Source of the DNA: Ruminococcus sp.
Lineage (GTDB): Bacteria; Bacillota; Clostridia; Oscillospirales; Ruminococcaceae
Length of the DNA stretch: 64,000 nt
Reading direction: 5' to 3'
Assembly: GCA_017519145.1 (NCBI GenBank)
Contig: JAFWTA010000023.1
Coordinates: 1 to 64,000 of the forward strand
Shown here: piece by piece, positions 7,056 to 15,126 of the stretch
Position numbering within the stretch: the stretch's first letter is position 1
Layout: each line of letters begins with the position of its first letter
The notes under the pieces: model-generated
The model's database searches: none
Told to the model about the DNA's origin: nothing
The model's input: the letters and a program-made list of their open reading frames with translations, nothing else
Program-made: the position numbers and the translations under genes

Positions 7056-9896
7056 ATGACACTGAAAAAAACTGCCGCAATGCTGACTGCGGCGGCTGCA
7101 ATGCTCTCTGCTGCGGATACGGGAGCATTTGCGGAAAAAGTCACCGCAGCTGACGGGATACAGGCTGTTTTCTATGTATCTCCCGACGGAGACGACAGTG
7201 CGGACGGCTCGGAGGGGGCTCCATTTGCTACTCTCGAAAGAGCGAGGGATGCTGTCAGAGCCATAAACGGCAGCATGACAGGAGATATCGTGGTAAGGCT
7301 CAGAGGCGGAGACTACCGTATCACCAAGCCTGTGGACTTTGACACAAGGGACTCGGGAACAGGCGGATTTACCGTACGATATGAGGCGTGTGAGGGAGAG
7401 TCTCCTGTCATCAACGGTGCAGTAAAGGTCACAGGCTGGACAAAATACAACGACAAGCTCTGGGCGGCTCCTCTCGACCGTGATACAAAGCTCAGGAACC
7501 TCTATGTCAATGACCGCCGCGCCAATATGGGCAGCGTTACCGTGCAGGCAAAGGGCGGCTACGGGGACTATAACATCACCGCAGGTCAGGCAGACTGGGC
7601 GTGGGACTCGGGAAAAAAGAGCGACGGCATAGTCTACGGAGCAGGCGATATGCCCCGTATTACCTCCAATTTCGACGACCTTGAGGTGGTGAACGGCACT
7701 ACATGGAACGAGAATATAGTGTGCTCCCGTGATATAAAATATGACGGCGGCAGCATGATACTCCTCATGCAGCAGCCCTACGGCGCAATCGCCCAGACTC
7801 CGGGCTGGGGAGCAGGCTTCTCCACAGGCGGCACACATACCATATACAATGCCTTTTCCTTTGTGGACAGCGAGGGTGAGTTCTACTTCGACAAGACTGC
7901 CAAGACACTGTACTACTACCCGAGGAGCGGCGAGGATATGACCGCCGCCGACGTTGAGGCTCCCATAGCCGAGGGACTTATAAATATATCGGGAAGCTCT
8001 ACCTCCGACCGCGTGGAGAATATTACATTCAGCGGTCTGACCTTTGCAAATACGGACTATCAGCTCACAAATGTTGCAGGCTCCCACGGCAAGACCACCT
8101 GTCAGGCTGCACAGAGCTATACTGCCTTTGCAGACTCCAACTGGCACTCGAAAAAGTACGAGATGGCGGATACACTTCCTGCAGCAGTCCATATCACCAA
8201 CAGTGACGGCATAAAGCTCACAGGAAATGTGGTGAAGCATACGGGAGCTGACGGTATCTCCATGACCAATGACGTTATCAACTCGGAGGTCAGCGGAAAT
8301 TTTGTCACGGATATCACCTCCAGCGGTATCACCGTGGGTCATCCTCAGCATATCTACATCGGCGACGCTGCTCCCAATAATCACGAGAAGTTCCCTGTGG
8401 GAGTTGAGGGCATATGCAAGAACGACCTTATCACCGAGAATCTCCTCTACGATATCAGTGTTGTACACGGCTTCGGCGGCTGTGCAGCCATTACCGCTTA
8501 CTATGCCGACTCGGTGAAGATACTCAGCAACACCATTGAAAAGACCGCCTACAACGGCATACATCTGGGCTGGGGCTGGTGCAACTTCAAGGACAGCACC
8601 ACCTGCCGTGACAACATGATATGCTTTAACAGAGTAATAAACTCACTTAACCGACTCCACGACAGCGGCGGTATCTATACCATAGGTCAGATGCCGGGGA
8701 CTGTCATAAATGAGAACTACATTCAGGGCATACCTGCGGCGGGTTCATTCCAGCCAACCTACGGACTGCACAATGACGAGGGAACCGCATATATCGAGGA
8801 GAACGACAATGTTCTCGAGATAAGCCCCAATGTTACCTATACCATCAACTGCGAGGACTACGGTCAGAAGCATCACCTGACTATCCTAAGGACCTATGCC
8901 ACTGTAAGAAAAATGGGCAAGAACCCTCCCGACAGCCGAATTGACGACCCCATAGTAGTATCCGACAATGTATGGGCGATGCCTCAGTACAGGATATGTC
9001 TCAATTCGGGAATATCCGACGAGTACCGCAGTCTCATGCCACTGTGGCTGAAGTCCGCTGCGGATTATGCATTCCCTGCAAGCTGCGCGGCAGCCTGCGG
9101 AGACAAGCTCCCTGTCAGAAAGGTTGACGGCACTGTATGGATAGCTCCCGACGGCACAGAAAGCTTCAGGGCAGGCTCGAACATGACAAAGGCGAGAGGC
9201 AGCGCAGGAAGCATAAAGACTCCCTCGGAGGAGGGCGAGTACAGGATATACGTTCTTGATGCTGACGGAAAGGTGCAGAGCAAGTCCTCCCACATACTCA
9301 GGCTCAGCGGAAGCAGCAGCGGAGATGTCATCGAGGCAGAGAGCTGTGACTATAAGTCGGGTATCGACGTGGAGAACTGCTCGGAGGGCGGAAGCGATGT
9401 TGCGTACATCGAAAACGGCGACTATATCGGCTTTAAGGACATTGACCTTACCGATGTCAGCACTATTGATTTCCGTATGGGCTCCAACGGCGCAGAAGCT
9501 GCCCTTGAGGTAAGGCTTGACGCTCCCGACGGAAAGCTCGCAGGCAAGATGAACGTAAAGAGCACAGGGGGATGGCAGACATGGAGCACTCAGAGCTGTC
9601 CCATCGAAGCTGTAAGCGGAAAGCATGATGTGTACTTTGTATTCACGGGCGGAGAGGGCTACCTATTCAACGTCAACTGGTGGAGACCCGACCGCCCGGA
9701 TGAGGAGTACCTCCTTGGGGACCTCAACGGAGACGGAACAGTGGATGTATTCGATCTTTGCAGTATGCGCAGAGCTGCTGTGGAGGGAGATGCGGAGCGA
9801 TTCGGAGCTGCCGACATCAACGGTGACGATGTGATCGACGAGAACGATCTGAAGCTGCTGAAGCAGTTCATCTCAGGTGAGCTGAAAAGCTTCTGA
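7056..9896 (+). CDS. Cellulosomal right-handed beta-helix enzyme with CBM6 and dockerin (GH141-like?)
   Basis: 946 residues. The ATG at 7056 follows AAGGAGG with a 7-bp gap; the frame is open further upstream but without a ribosome site. Signal peptide about 1-28 (AAAAMLSAADTGAFA). Residues about 35-650 are a parallel beta-helix with an YVSPDGDDSADGSEGAPF start and an inserted sandwich segment, the arrangement seen in GH141 xylanase/fucosidase and related families. Residues 757-878 form a CBM6-like module (IEAESCDYKSG ... FNVNWW). Residues 885-946 are a type I dockerin with loops DLNGDGTVDV and DINGDDVIDE. Probable role: extracellular hemicellulose or pectin attack in the cellulosome. The family number is an inference; pectate-lyase-like alternatives remain possible. 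Confidence 0.8.
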   Translation: MTLKKTAAMLTAAAAMLSAADTGAFAEKVTAADGIQAVFYVSPDGDDSADGSEGAPFATLERARDAVRAINGSMTGDIVVRLRGGDYRITKPVDFDTRDSGTGGFTVRYEACEGESPVINGAVKVTGWTKYNDKLWAAPLDRDTKLRNLYVNDRRANMGSVTVQAKGGYGDYNITAGQADWAWDSGKKSDGIVYGAGDMPRITSNFDDLEVVNGTTWNENIVCSRDIKYDGGSMILLMQQPYGAIAQTPGWGAGFSTGGTHTIYNAFSFVDSEGEFYFDKTAKTLYYYPRSGEDMTAADVEAPIAEGLINISGSSTSDRVENITFSGLTFANTDYQLTNVAGSHGKTTCQAAQSYTAFADSNWHSKKYEMADTLPAAVHITNSDGIKLTGNVVKHTGADGISMTNDVINSEVSGNFVTDITSSGITVGHPQHIYIGDAAPNNHEKFPVGVEGICKNDLITENLLYDISVVHGFGGCAAITAYYADSVKILSNTIEKTAYNGIHLGWGWCNFKDSTTCRDNMICFNRVINSLNRLHDSGGIYTIGQMPGTVINENYIQGIPAAGSFQPTYGLHNDEGTAYIEENDNVLEISPNVTYTINCEDYGQKHHLTILRTYATVRKMGKNPPDSRIDDPIVVSDNVWAMPQYRICLNSGISDEYRSLMPLWLKSAADYAFPASCAAACGDKLPVRKVDGTVWIAPDGTESFRAGSNMTKARGSAGSIKTPSEEGEYRIYVLDADGKVQSKSSHILRLSGSSSGDVIEAESCDYKSGIDVENCSEGGSDVAYIENGDYIGFKDIDLTDVSTIDFRMGSNGAEAALEVRLDAPDGKLAGKMNVKSTGGWQTWSTQSCPIEAVSGKHDVYFVFTGGEGYLFNVNWWRPDRPDEEYLLGDLNGDGTVDVFDLCSMRRAAVEGDAERFGAADINGDDVIDENDLKLLKQFISGELKSF

Positions 9897-9916
9897 TACA
9901 TTTATATAAGTAAGCA

Positions 9917-9951
9917 GCCGCAGTATCCGAAAGGGTACTGCGGCATTTTTT
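9917..9951 (+). terminator. Intrinsic terminator of the beta-helix enzyme gene
   Basis: A 12-bp stem (9917-9928 with 9933-9944, one G.U) is closed by a GAAA tetraloop and followed by a T run at 9946-9951. Confidence 0.92.
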
Positions 9952-10023
9952 GTGTGCTATTGTGTGCGGTTTTACTATTTGGGGGATTTTTTTGTGATTA
10001 TTGCCGAATATAGATTTTACCTA

Positions 10024-10052
10024 TTGACAAAGTAGAGTATGAGTGGTATAAT
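10024..10052 (+). promoter_or_regulatory. Perfect-consensus promoter of the cysteine leader/operon
   Basis: TTGACA (10024-10029), a 17-bp spacer and TATAAT (10047-10052). The strength suggests constitutive initiation, with control exerted downstream by the leader peptide and attenuator. Confidence 0.85.
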
Positions 10053-10101
10053 ACATATAGTTCCGATAGGAATACAAGGAAATGAGAAAGGAGAGCTGAA
10101 C

Positions 10102-10197
10102 ATGAGACATTTTTCAATGTGTTGCTGCTGTTGCATGAATAGCAATTATATGTTCCGTATAGTGCGCACTTATGCTCAGCGATGTTGCTCTTTCTGA
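10102..10197 (+). CDS. Cysteine-rich leader peptide (31 aa) of a transcription attenuator
   Basis: The ATG at 10102 has AAAGGAGAG 6 bp upstream, 50 bp after the promoter. The reading frame starts MRHFSM, then five consecutive Cys codons (10120-10134), and later has a second CysCys pair (10183-10188) before TGA at 10195. A strong intrinsic terminator follows 40 bp downstream and abuts the ribosome site of the first structural gene. The operon encodes cysteine/methionine sulfur enzymes, so ribosome stalling when Cys-tRNA is low would report cysteine starvation. The peptide itself probably has no other function. A short gene like this is easily missed. Confidence 0.85.
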   Translation: MRHFSMCCCCCMNSNYMFRIVRTYAQRCCSF

Positions 10198-10232
10198 AAC
10201 ATTTACGGCATATAACCGGACCTGAGGGTCTG

Positions 10233-10274
10233 TAACTGCGCGGAATGCGGAATGCGTTCCGCGCTTTATTTTTT
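10233..10274 (+). terminator. Attenuator terminator controlled by the Cys leader
   Basis: An 11-bp stem (10238-10248 with 10254-10264) with a 5-nt loop is followed by TTTATTTTTT (10265-10274), and GGAGGT of the next gene begins at 10275. Its 5' arm (10233-10241) can instead pair 8 of 9 bases with 10164-10172 inside the leader frame, giving a plausible antiterminator. A ribosome paused at 10120-10134 would leave 10164-10172 free; one reaching the stop would cover it. Confidence 0.82.
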
Positions 10275-10284
10275 GGAGGTCGCT

Positions 10285-11184
10285 ATGGTTGATGAAAGAG
10301 AGAGCGTGACCGCTAAGCTCTGTGCATTTGCAAGAGCATGGCACTCAAACAGATCGCGCGAGAAGATATATGACGACTATCTTGCCTATGATCTTATGGG
10401 CAAGGAGGAGTATGACACAGTATACGACATGATAAGCCGGGGCTTCGGCGGCAATATACCGCAGCTTTCAAGAGAGGACACGGAGCAGGTCATCAATGAA
10501 TATATAGCTCCCATCCCGCTTTCAAGGATACATTTCTCCGAGAGCAGACTGGAGAGATTTGCTGAGGAGAACGGTGAGATACAGTACGTTATCTGCGGAG
10601 CGGGCTCTGATACATTCTCTTTCCGCAATGCCAACGAGAATATCACCGTCTTTGAGGTGGATCACCCCGACACCCAGCGCTATAAGCTTGAAAAGATACA
10701 GCAGCTCCAGTGGAATATCCCTAAGAACGTCAGATTCGTTCCCGTGGACTTTGAGAAGGAGCGAATGTGCCAAAAGCTCATAGAAGCTGGCTTTGATCCC
10801 GAGAAAAAGGCATTTTTCAGTATCCTCGGAGTTTCCTACTATCTGACACTTGACGTTTTCGCGGATACACTTTCCCAGATAGCTGAGCTTTCAGCCCTCG
10901 GAAGTGCAGTTGCCTTTGATTATCCCATAAAGACCGGCACCTTCCCGAGAAGAGTGCAGAGACTTGAACAGATAACAGAATCCCTCGGAGAGGTCATGCG
11001 CGGCGGTTTTGATTATAATGAGGTATCCCGCGCTCTCTATGCGCTGGGATTTCAGATAGACACATATATGCCCCCGGAAAAGGTGCAGAAGATGTACTTC
11101 GGCGGCAGGCAGGACGGACTGAGAGCATTTGAAAATGTCAGCCTGATATCGGCTACCTATACCGCAGGCTATGATTACGAATAA
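10285..11184 (+). CDS. Class I SAM-dependent methyltransferase, LCM/TcmP family
   Basis: 299 residues from the ATG at 10285, with GGAGGT 5 bp upstream directly after the attenuator. It resembles the leucine carboxyl methyltransferase/TcmP group: SAM-binding YVICGAGSDTFSFR (about residues 98-111), then an acidic FEVDHPD strand end and a conserved SILGVSYYLT segment. Substrate is unknown. As first gene of a sulfur operon, it recalls B. subtilis yrrT in the methionine-to-cysteine operon, a different methyltransferase family in the same context. It may recycle or use SAM, or handle a sulfur metabolite. Confidence 0.75.
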   Translation: MVDERESVTAKLCAFARAWHSNRSREKIYDDYLAYDLMGKEEYDTVYDMISRGFGGNIPQLSREDTEQVINEYIAPIPLSRIHFSESRLERFAEENGEIQYVICGAGSDTFSFRNANENITVFEVDHPDTQRYKLEKIQQLQWNIPKNVRFVPVDFEKERMCQKLIEAGFDPEKKAFFSILGVSYYLTLDVFADTLSQIAELSALGSAVAFDYPIKTGTFPRRVQRLEQITESLGEVMRGGFDYNEVSRALYALGFQIDTYMPPEKVQKMYFGGRQDGLRAFENVSLISATYTAGYDYE

Positions 11185-11214
11185 ACTTATTTGTAAAGGT
11201 AAAGGAGAATCATC

Positions 11215-12375
11215 ATGAGTAATTATAAAAATACAGAAACAGCACTTATACACGGAGGCATCTCCATTGACGAGCGCACAGGCGCTGTTAATATACCCAT
11301 ATACCAGACCTCCACATACAAGCAGGACGGTCTCGGAAAAATGCGCGGATATGAGTATTCACGCACAGGAAATCCCACAAGAGAAGCTCTTGAAGCTCTC
11401 ATCGCCGAGCTGGAGGGCGGCTATGCAGGCTTTGCCTTCGGTTCGGGAATGGCAGCGCTGACAGCAGTTCTCAGTCTGCTTCACAGCGGAGACAGAGTTC
11501 TTATCTCCAGCAATGTTTACGGTGGTACGTTCAGACTTCTCAGCAAGGTATTCGACCACTTCGACATCACCTATACCATCTCCGATACCACCGATATTGC
11601 AAGCTTTGAAAGTGATATCGCAGAGGACGTAAAGGCTGTGATCATTGAGAGCCCTGCAAATCCTCTCATGACAGTTACCGATATCAGAGCTGTCGCAGAG
11701 GCTGCACACAGACACGGTCTCCTCGTTATCGTGGACAATACGTTCATGACTCCCTATCTCCAGAAGCCCCTTGAACTTGGTGCGGATATAGTGGTACACA
11801 GCGCAACTAAGTACCTCGGCGGTCACAGTGATGTGGTGTCGGGACTGGCAGTGGTCAACTCCAAGGAGCTTGCGGAGAAGATAGCATTCATACAGAATTC
11901 CACAGGCGGAGTTCTCGGACCCTTTGACTCGTTCCTGCTCATAAGAGGCATCAAGACCCTTGCGGTCCGCATGGACAGACACGTTTACAATGCGGAAAAA
12001 GTTGCAGACTACCTGTCAAAGCACGATGCCGTGAAGAATGTCTACTATCCGGGACTTCCCGACAGTCAGGGCTATGAGGTCAACCGCAGACAGGCTAAGA
12101 ACGGCGGCGCGATGATCTCATTCGAGCTGAAGGACAACTATGATATCAACACCTTCTTTGAGAGCCTTCAGCTTGTATCTCTTGCGGAGAGCCTCGGCGG
12201 AGTTGAGTCCCTTGTATGCCACCCCTCATCAATGACCCATGCATCAATTCCGGCAGATATACGCAAAAAGGTTGGCATAACCGACGGTCTTATCCGTCTC
12301 TCGGTGGGAATTGAGAAGATCGACGATATTCTTGAAGATGTGGCTCAGGCTATTGCAAAATCCGAAAGAAAGTGA
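11215..12375 (+). CDS. mccB: Cystathionine gamma-lyase/beta-lyase (Cys/Met metabolism PLP enzyme)
   Basis: 386 residues, the usual length for this family. The ATG at 11215 follows AAAGGAG. It shows YSRTGNPTR, the substrate loop FGSGMAA, DNTFMTPYLQ and the PLP lysine in HSATKYLGGHSD (K near 199), then SLGGVESL. It cleaves or forms cystathionine or related thioethers in the cytosol. Sitting next to a cysteine-synthase-family gene and under a Cys attenuator, it fits reverse transsulfuration (homocysteine to cysteine), as in mccAB. CGS or MetC-like activity cannot be excluded by sequence alone. Confidence 0.82.
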   Translation: MSNYKNTETALIHGGISIDERTGAVNIPIYQTSTYKQDGLGKMRGYEYSRTGNPTREALEALIAELEGGYAGFAFGSGMAALTAVLSLLHSGDRVLISSNVYGGTFRLLSKVFDHFDITYTISDTTDIASFESDIAEDVKAVIIESPANPLMTVTDIRAVAEAAHRHGLLVIVDNTFMTPYLQKPLELGADIVVHSATKYLGGHSDVVSGLAVVNSKELAEKIAFIQNSTGGVLGPFDSFLLIRGIKTLAVRMDRHVYNAEKVADYLSKHDAVKNVYYPGLPDSQGYEVNRRQAKNGGAMISFELKDNYDINTFFESLQLVSLAESLGGVESLVCHPSSMTHASIPADIRKKVGITDGLIRLSVGIEKIDDILEDVAQAIAKSERK

Positions 12376-12383
12376 GATAATAT

Positions 12384-13295
12384 ATGAAGTACTATGATTC
12401 AATGCAGGCGCTCATCGGAAATACTCCGCTGGTGAGACTGGGCAATATAGTCAGGGCAGAGGGCGTTAATGTCTTTGCCAAGCTGGAGCTTTACAACCCC
12501 TCGGGAAGTGTCAAGGACCGCACAGGTCTTTACATGATAAACGATGCCGAGGAAAAGGGACTCCTCGGAGAGGGCGGCACCATCGTTGAGGCTACCGCAG
12601 GCAATACGGGTCTGGGCATAGCCTTTGCCGCTCTGAACCGTGGTTACCGTATCATCTTTGTAGTCCCCACCAAGTTCTCGGCGGAGAAGCAGTCGCTGCT
12701 CCGCGCACTGGGAGCGGAGGTCATCAACACTCCCCGCGAGGAGGGAATGCTGGGAGCTGTCAGAAAGGCAGAGGAGATAAAGGCTCAGATAAAGGGCTCC
12801 ATCTCTCTTGAGCAGTTCAAGAACCAGAGCAACCCCCTCGCTCATTATGAGACCACTGGCAGGGAGATATTCGAGGGACTTGACGGCAGGATCGACTACG
12901 TTGTGGCAGGCGCGGGAAGCGGCGGTACCTATACGGGCATACTCAGGTATATCAAGGAGAGAGTGCCCTCAGCACAGGGCGTTCTTGCAGATCCCGTTGG
13001 CTCCACCATGGGCGGCGGAGAGCACAGTGACTACAACATCGAGGGCATAGGCAACGACTTTATTGCCGAAACCATGGATATGTCACTGGTGGACAGGGTC
13101 ATAAAGGTCAATGACAGCGAAGCATTCGACACCGCAAGACTTCTTGCCGCAAAGGAGGGAGTTATCGCAGGCTCATCCTCGGGAGCGGCTATGGCGGCGG
13201 TGCTGAAGCTCATAGACAGCGGTGCAAAGGGCAACATAGTAACGGTATTCCCCGACCGCGGTGACAGATATTTCAGTACGGGGCTTTACGACTGA
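12384..13295 (+). CDS. cysK: Cysteine synthase / O-acetylserine-dependent cystathionine beta-synthase
   Basis: 303 residues, starting 8 bp after the lyase gene; the ribosome site is weak, suggesting coupling. Fold type II PLP enzyme: PLP lysine in NPSGSVKDRTG (K44), the EATAGNTGLGIA Asn loop, the phosphate loop AGAGSGGTYTG, and GSSSGAAMAA near the C-terminus. The product is cysteine from O-acetylserine and sulfide, or cystathionine from homocysteine when paired with the upstream lyase (mccA role). It ends 22 bp before the LysR gene. Confidence 0.85.
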   Translation: MKYYDSMQALIGNTPLVRLGNIVRAEGVNVFAKLELYNPSGSVKDRTGLYMINDAEEKGLLGEGGTIVEATAGNTGLGIAFAALNRGYRIIFVVPTKFSAEKQSLLRALGAEVINTPREEGMLGAVRKAEEIKAQIKGSISLEQFKNQSNPLAHYETTGREIFEGLDGRIDYVVAGAGSGGTYTGILRYIKERVPSAQGVLADPVGSTMGGGEHSDYNIEGIGNDFIAETMDMSLVDRVIKVNDSEAFDTARLLAAKEGVIAGSSSGAAMAAVLKLIDSGAKGNIVTVFPDRGDRYFSTGLYD

Positions 13296-13317
13296 TATAA
13301 TTAAATGAGGTGTTATC

Positions 13318-14229
13318 ATGACTTTACAGCAGCTAAAATATATTCTTGCCATATCCGAAACAGGCTCCATGAACAAGGCTTCGGAGCAGCTTTATGTGTC
13401 CCAGCCCTCTCTGACCTCATCAGTGCAGGAGCTTGAAAAGGAGATAGGAATAAAGATATTCCACAGGAGCGGCAGGGGAGTTACTCTCACCAACGACGGT
13501 GCCGAGTTTATCCAGTACGCAAGACAGGTGGTGGGACAGTTCGACGTTCTGGCAGAGAAATACATCAGCAAGGGCGGTATAAAGAAAAAGTTCGGAGTTT
13601 CCACCCAGCATTACTCCTTTGCAGTAAAGGCCTTCGTGGAGATGGTAAAGCATTTTGACACCTCGGAATATGAATTTGCTGTCCGCGAGACCAAGACTGC
13701 GGAGATAATCAGTGATGTTGCAACTCTCAGAAGCGAGATAGGCATAATCTACCTCAATGATTTCAACCGCAAGTCCCTGACCAAGCTGCTCAGCTCCAAC
13801 GGTCTGGAGTTCCATACCCTTACCAAGTGCAGTCCCTTTGTTTATCTGTGGAAAGGGCATCCGCTGGCAGGGGAGAAGTCCATAAACTTTGAGCAGCTGG
13901 CAGATTATCCCTGTCTTTCATTTGAGCAGGGAGACAGGAGCTCATTCTATCTGGCGGAGGAGATACTCAGCACCAATGAGTATCAGCGTATCATCAAGGC
14001 AAACGACCGCGCTACCATGCTCAATCTTATGATAGGTCTGGACGGCTATACTCTCTGTTCGGGAATTATCTGCGAGGAGCTCAACGGCAGCGACTATATA
14101 GCAGTTCCCTTTGACGGAGGTTCTGCCGACGAGATAATGGAGATCGGGTATATCACGCTGAAAAACGTGATACTCAGCGAGATGGCAGAAATATACATCA
14201 GTGAGATAAAGAGCTATCTCGGGTTATAA
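13318..14229 (+). CDS. LysR-family transcriptional regulator
   Basis: 303 residues. N-terminal winged helix (residues 1-60: LQQLKYILAISETGSMNKA ... QPSLTSSVQELE), linker helix, then a periplasmic-binding-like effector domain. It is the last gene of the Cys operon by position. Its own stop codon overlaps the first half of a GTTATA-N9-TATAAC element, which fits the LysR T-N11-A box and recurs at 17222. It could therefore control the downstream oxidoreductase and phenylacetate-CoA ligase units, or sulfur genes like CysL/CmbR. Effector unknown. Confidence 0.85.
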   Translation: MTLQQLKYILAISETGSMNKASEQLYVSQPSLTSSVQELEKEIGIKIFHRSGRGVTLTNDGAEFIQYARQVVGQFDVLAEKYISKGGIKKKFGVSTQHYSFAVKAFVEMVKHFDTSEYEFAVRETKTAEIISDVATLRSEIGIIYLNDFNRKSLTKLLSSNGLEFHTLTKCSPFVYLWKGHPLAGEKSINFEQLADYPCLSFEQGDRSSFYLAEEILSTNEYQRIIKANDRATMLNLMIGLDGYTLCSGIICEELNGSDYIAVPFDGGSADEIMEIGYITLKNVILSEMAEIYISEIKSYLGL

Positions 14230-14292
14230 GCTCATCCTATAACATATCATAGCGTTTCGGTATTGGACAGGGAAGCGCTGTGGGTGTATAAT
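14223..14292 (+). promoter_or_regulatory. LysR-type operator plus promoter upstream of the oxidoreductase operon
   Basis: Inverted repeat GTTATA (14223-14228) - 9 bp - TATAAC (14238-14243), then ATATCATAG, -35 TGGACA (14264-14269), a 17-bp spacer and TATAAT (14287-14292). The same block, base for base at the key positions, recurs at 17222-17291. Confidence 0.72.
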
Positions 14293-14323
14293 TAAAACAT
14301 ACCAAAACGATAGGAGATTTCCC

Positions 14324-14839
14324 ATGAAAGAGATAATCTGGCTGGGCAGAGGCGGACAGGGCGCATTTACCGCCGCAAAGCTCCTCGGAGCTGCATATAC
14401 TGCCGAAAACAGCGATAAATACGCTCTTGCGTTCCCGTCATTCGGCCCCGAAAGACGAGGAGCTCCCGTAAGGGCCTTCACAAAGCTCGATACCAAGCCC
14501 GTTACCGACAGGAGCCAGACCGAAAAGGCTGACTACATCGTTATCCTTGACGATACGCTGTACAGCCCTCAGCTGAAGCAGCTCTTAAAGGAGGACGGCA
14601 GGATCATAGTCAACTCAAAGAGCGATATCGACGGAGCTCTCACCTTTGACGGTGAGAGGATATCGGCGGAGTTCAGGCTGCCTACGGTGAATACGGTCAT
14701 GTACGGCTTGCTTGTGGGACTTTCGGGAGTCGTTTCCGCAGAGGATGCCATAGGCTCCATAAAGGGATATATGCCCGAGAAGATACAGGAGCGCAACATC
14801 GGCGCTCTCGGCAGAGCTGTTGAGGAGGTGCTTTCATGA
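14324..14839 (+). CDS. porG: 2-oxoacid:ferredoxin oxidoreductase, gamma subunit
   Basis: 171 residues, ATG at 14324 after TAGGAG. The sequence has the gamma-domain signature WLGRGGQGAFTAAKLLG and FPSFGPERRGAPVRAF. This subunit binds CoA and helps form the active site of the four-subunit pyruvate/2-ketoacid oxidoreductases. It overlaps the next gene by 4 bp (ATGA) in a gamma-delta-alpha-beta operon. Substrate (pyruvate, branched or aryl 2-oxoacid) cannot be read from this subunit; see the downstream phenylacetate-CoA ligase. Confidence 0.85.
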   Translation: MKEIIWLGRGGQGAFTAAKLLGAAYTAENSDKYALAFPSFGPERRGAPVRAFTKLDTKPVTDRSQTEKADYIVILDDTLYSPQLKQLLKEDGRIIVNSKSDIDGALTFDGERISAEFRLPTVNTVMYGLLVGLSGVVSAEDAIGSIKGYMPEKIQERNIGALGRAVEEVLS

Positions 14840-15126
14840 GACCATATATCAGAGAAAAGACCGCCTTCGGCTTTGACGATGTGCCTGTGAACACCTCATT
14901 CGAGGCAGGCTATCTGGTCACAGTCAACAGCGGTTGGAGAAGCATCCGCCCCGTGGTGGAAAGCACGAAATGTGTGGGCTGCGAGCAGTGCTATCTGTAC
15001 TGTCCCGACGGCGTTATCTCAATAAAAGACGGCAAGGCACAGATAGACTACGATTTCTGCAAGGGCTGCGGTATATGTGCAAAAATATGCAGGATAGGTG
15101 CCATAGGAATGGAGGCGGAGCGCTGA
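14836..15126 (+). CDS. porD: 2-oxoacid:ferredoxin oxidoreductase, delta (2x[4Fe-4S]) subunit
   Basis: 96 residues with two ferredoxin-type cysteine clusters: CVGCEQCYLYCPDG and CKGCGICAKICRIG. It carries electrons between the TPP/[4Fe-4S] centre of the beta subunit and external ferredoxin. It overlaps porG by 4 bp and porA by one base (TGATG), so the four genes are translationally coupled. Confidence 0.9.
   Translation: MRPYIREKTAFGFDDVPVNTSFEAGYLVTVNSGWRSIRPVVESTKCVGCEQCYLYCPDGVISIKDGKAQIDYDFCKGCGICAKICRIGAIGMEAER

Noticed and set aside
6984-8564. Long open frame antisense to the beta-helix enzyme gene
   Set aside because: Caused by codon bias in the real gene on the plus strand; no ribosome site, no known motif, low-complexity Cys/Val-rich product.
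10100-10284. T-box riboswitch for cysteine
   Set aside because: No T-box sequence or specifier stem could be found, and a translated Cys-run frame with proper ribosome site explains the terminator better.
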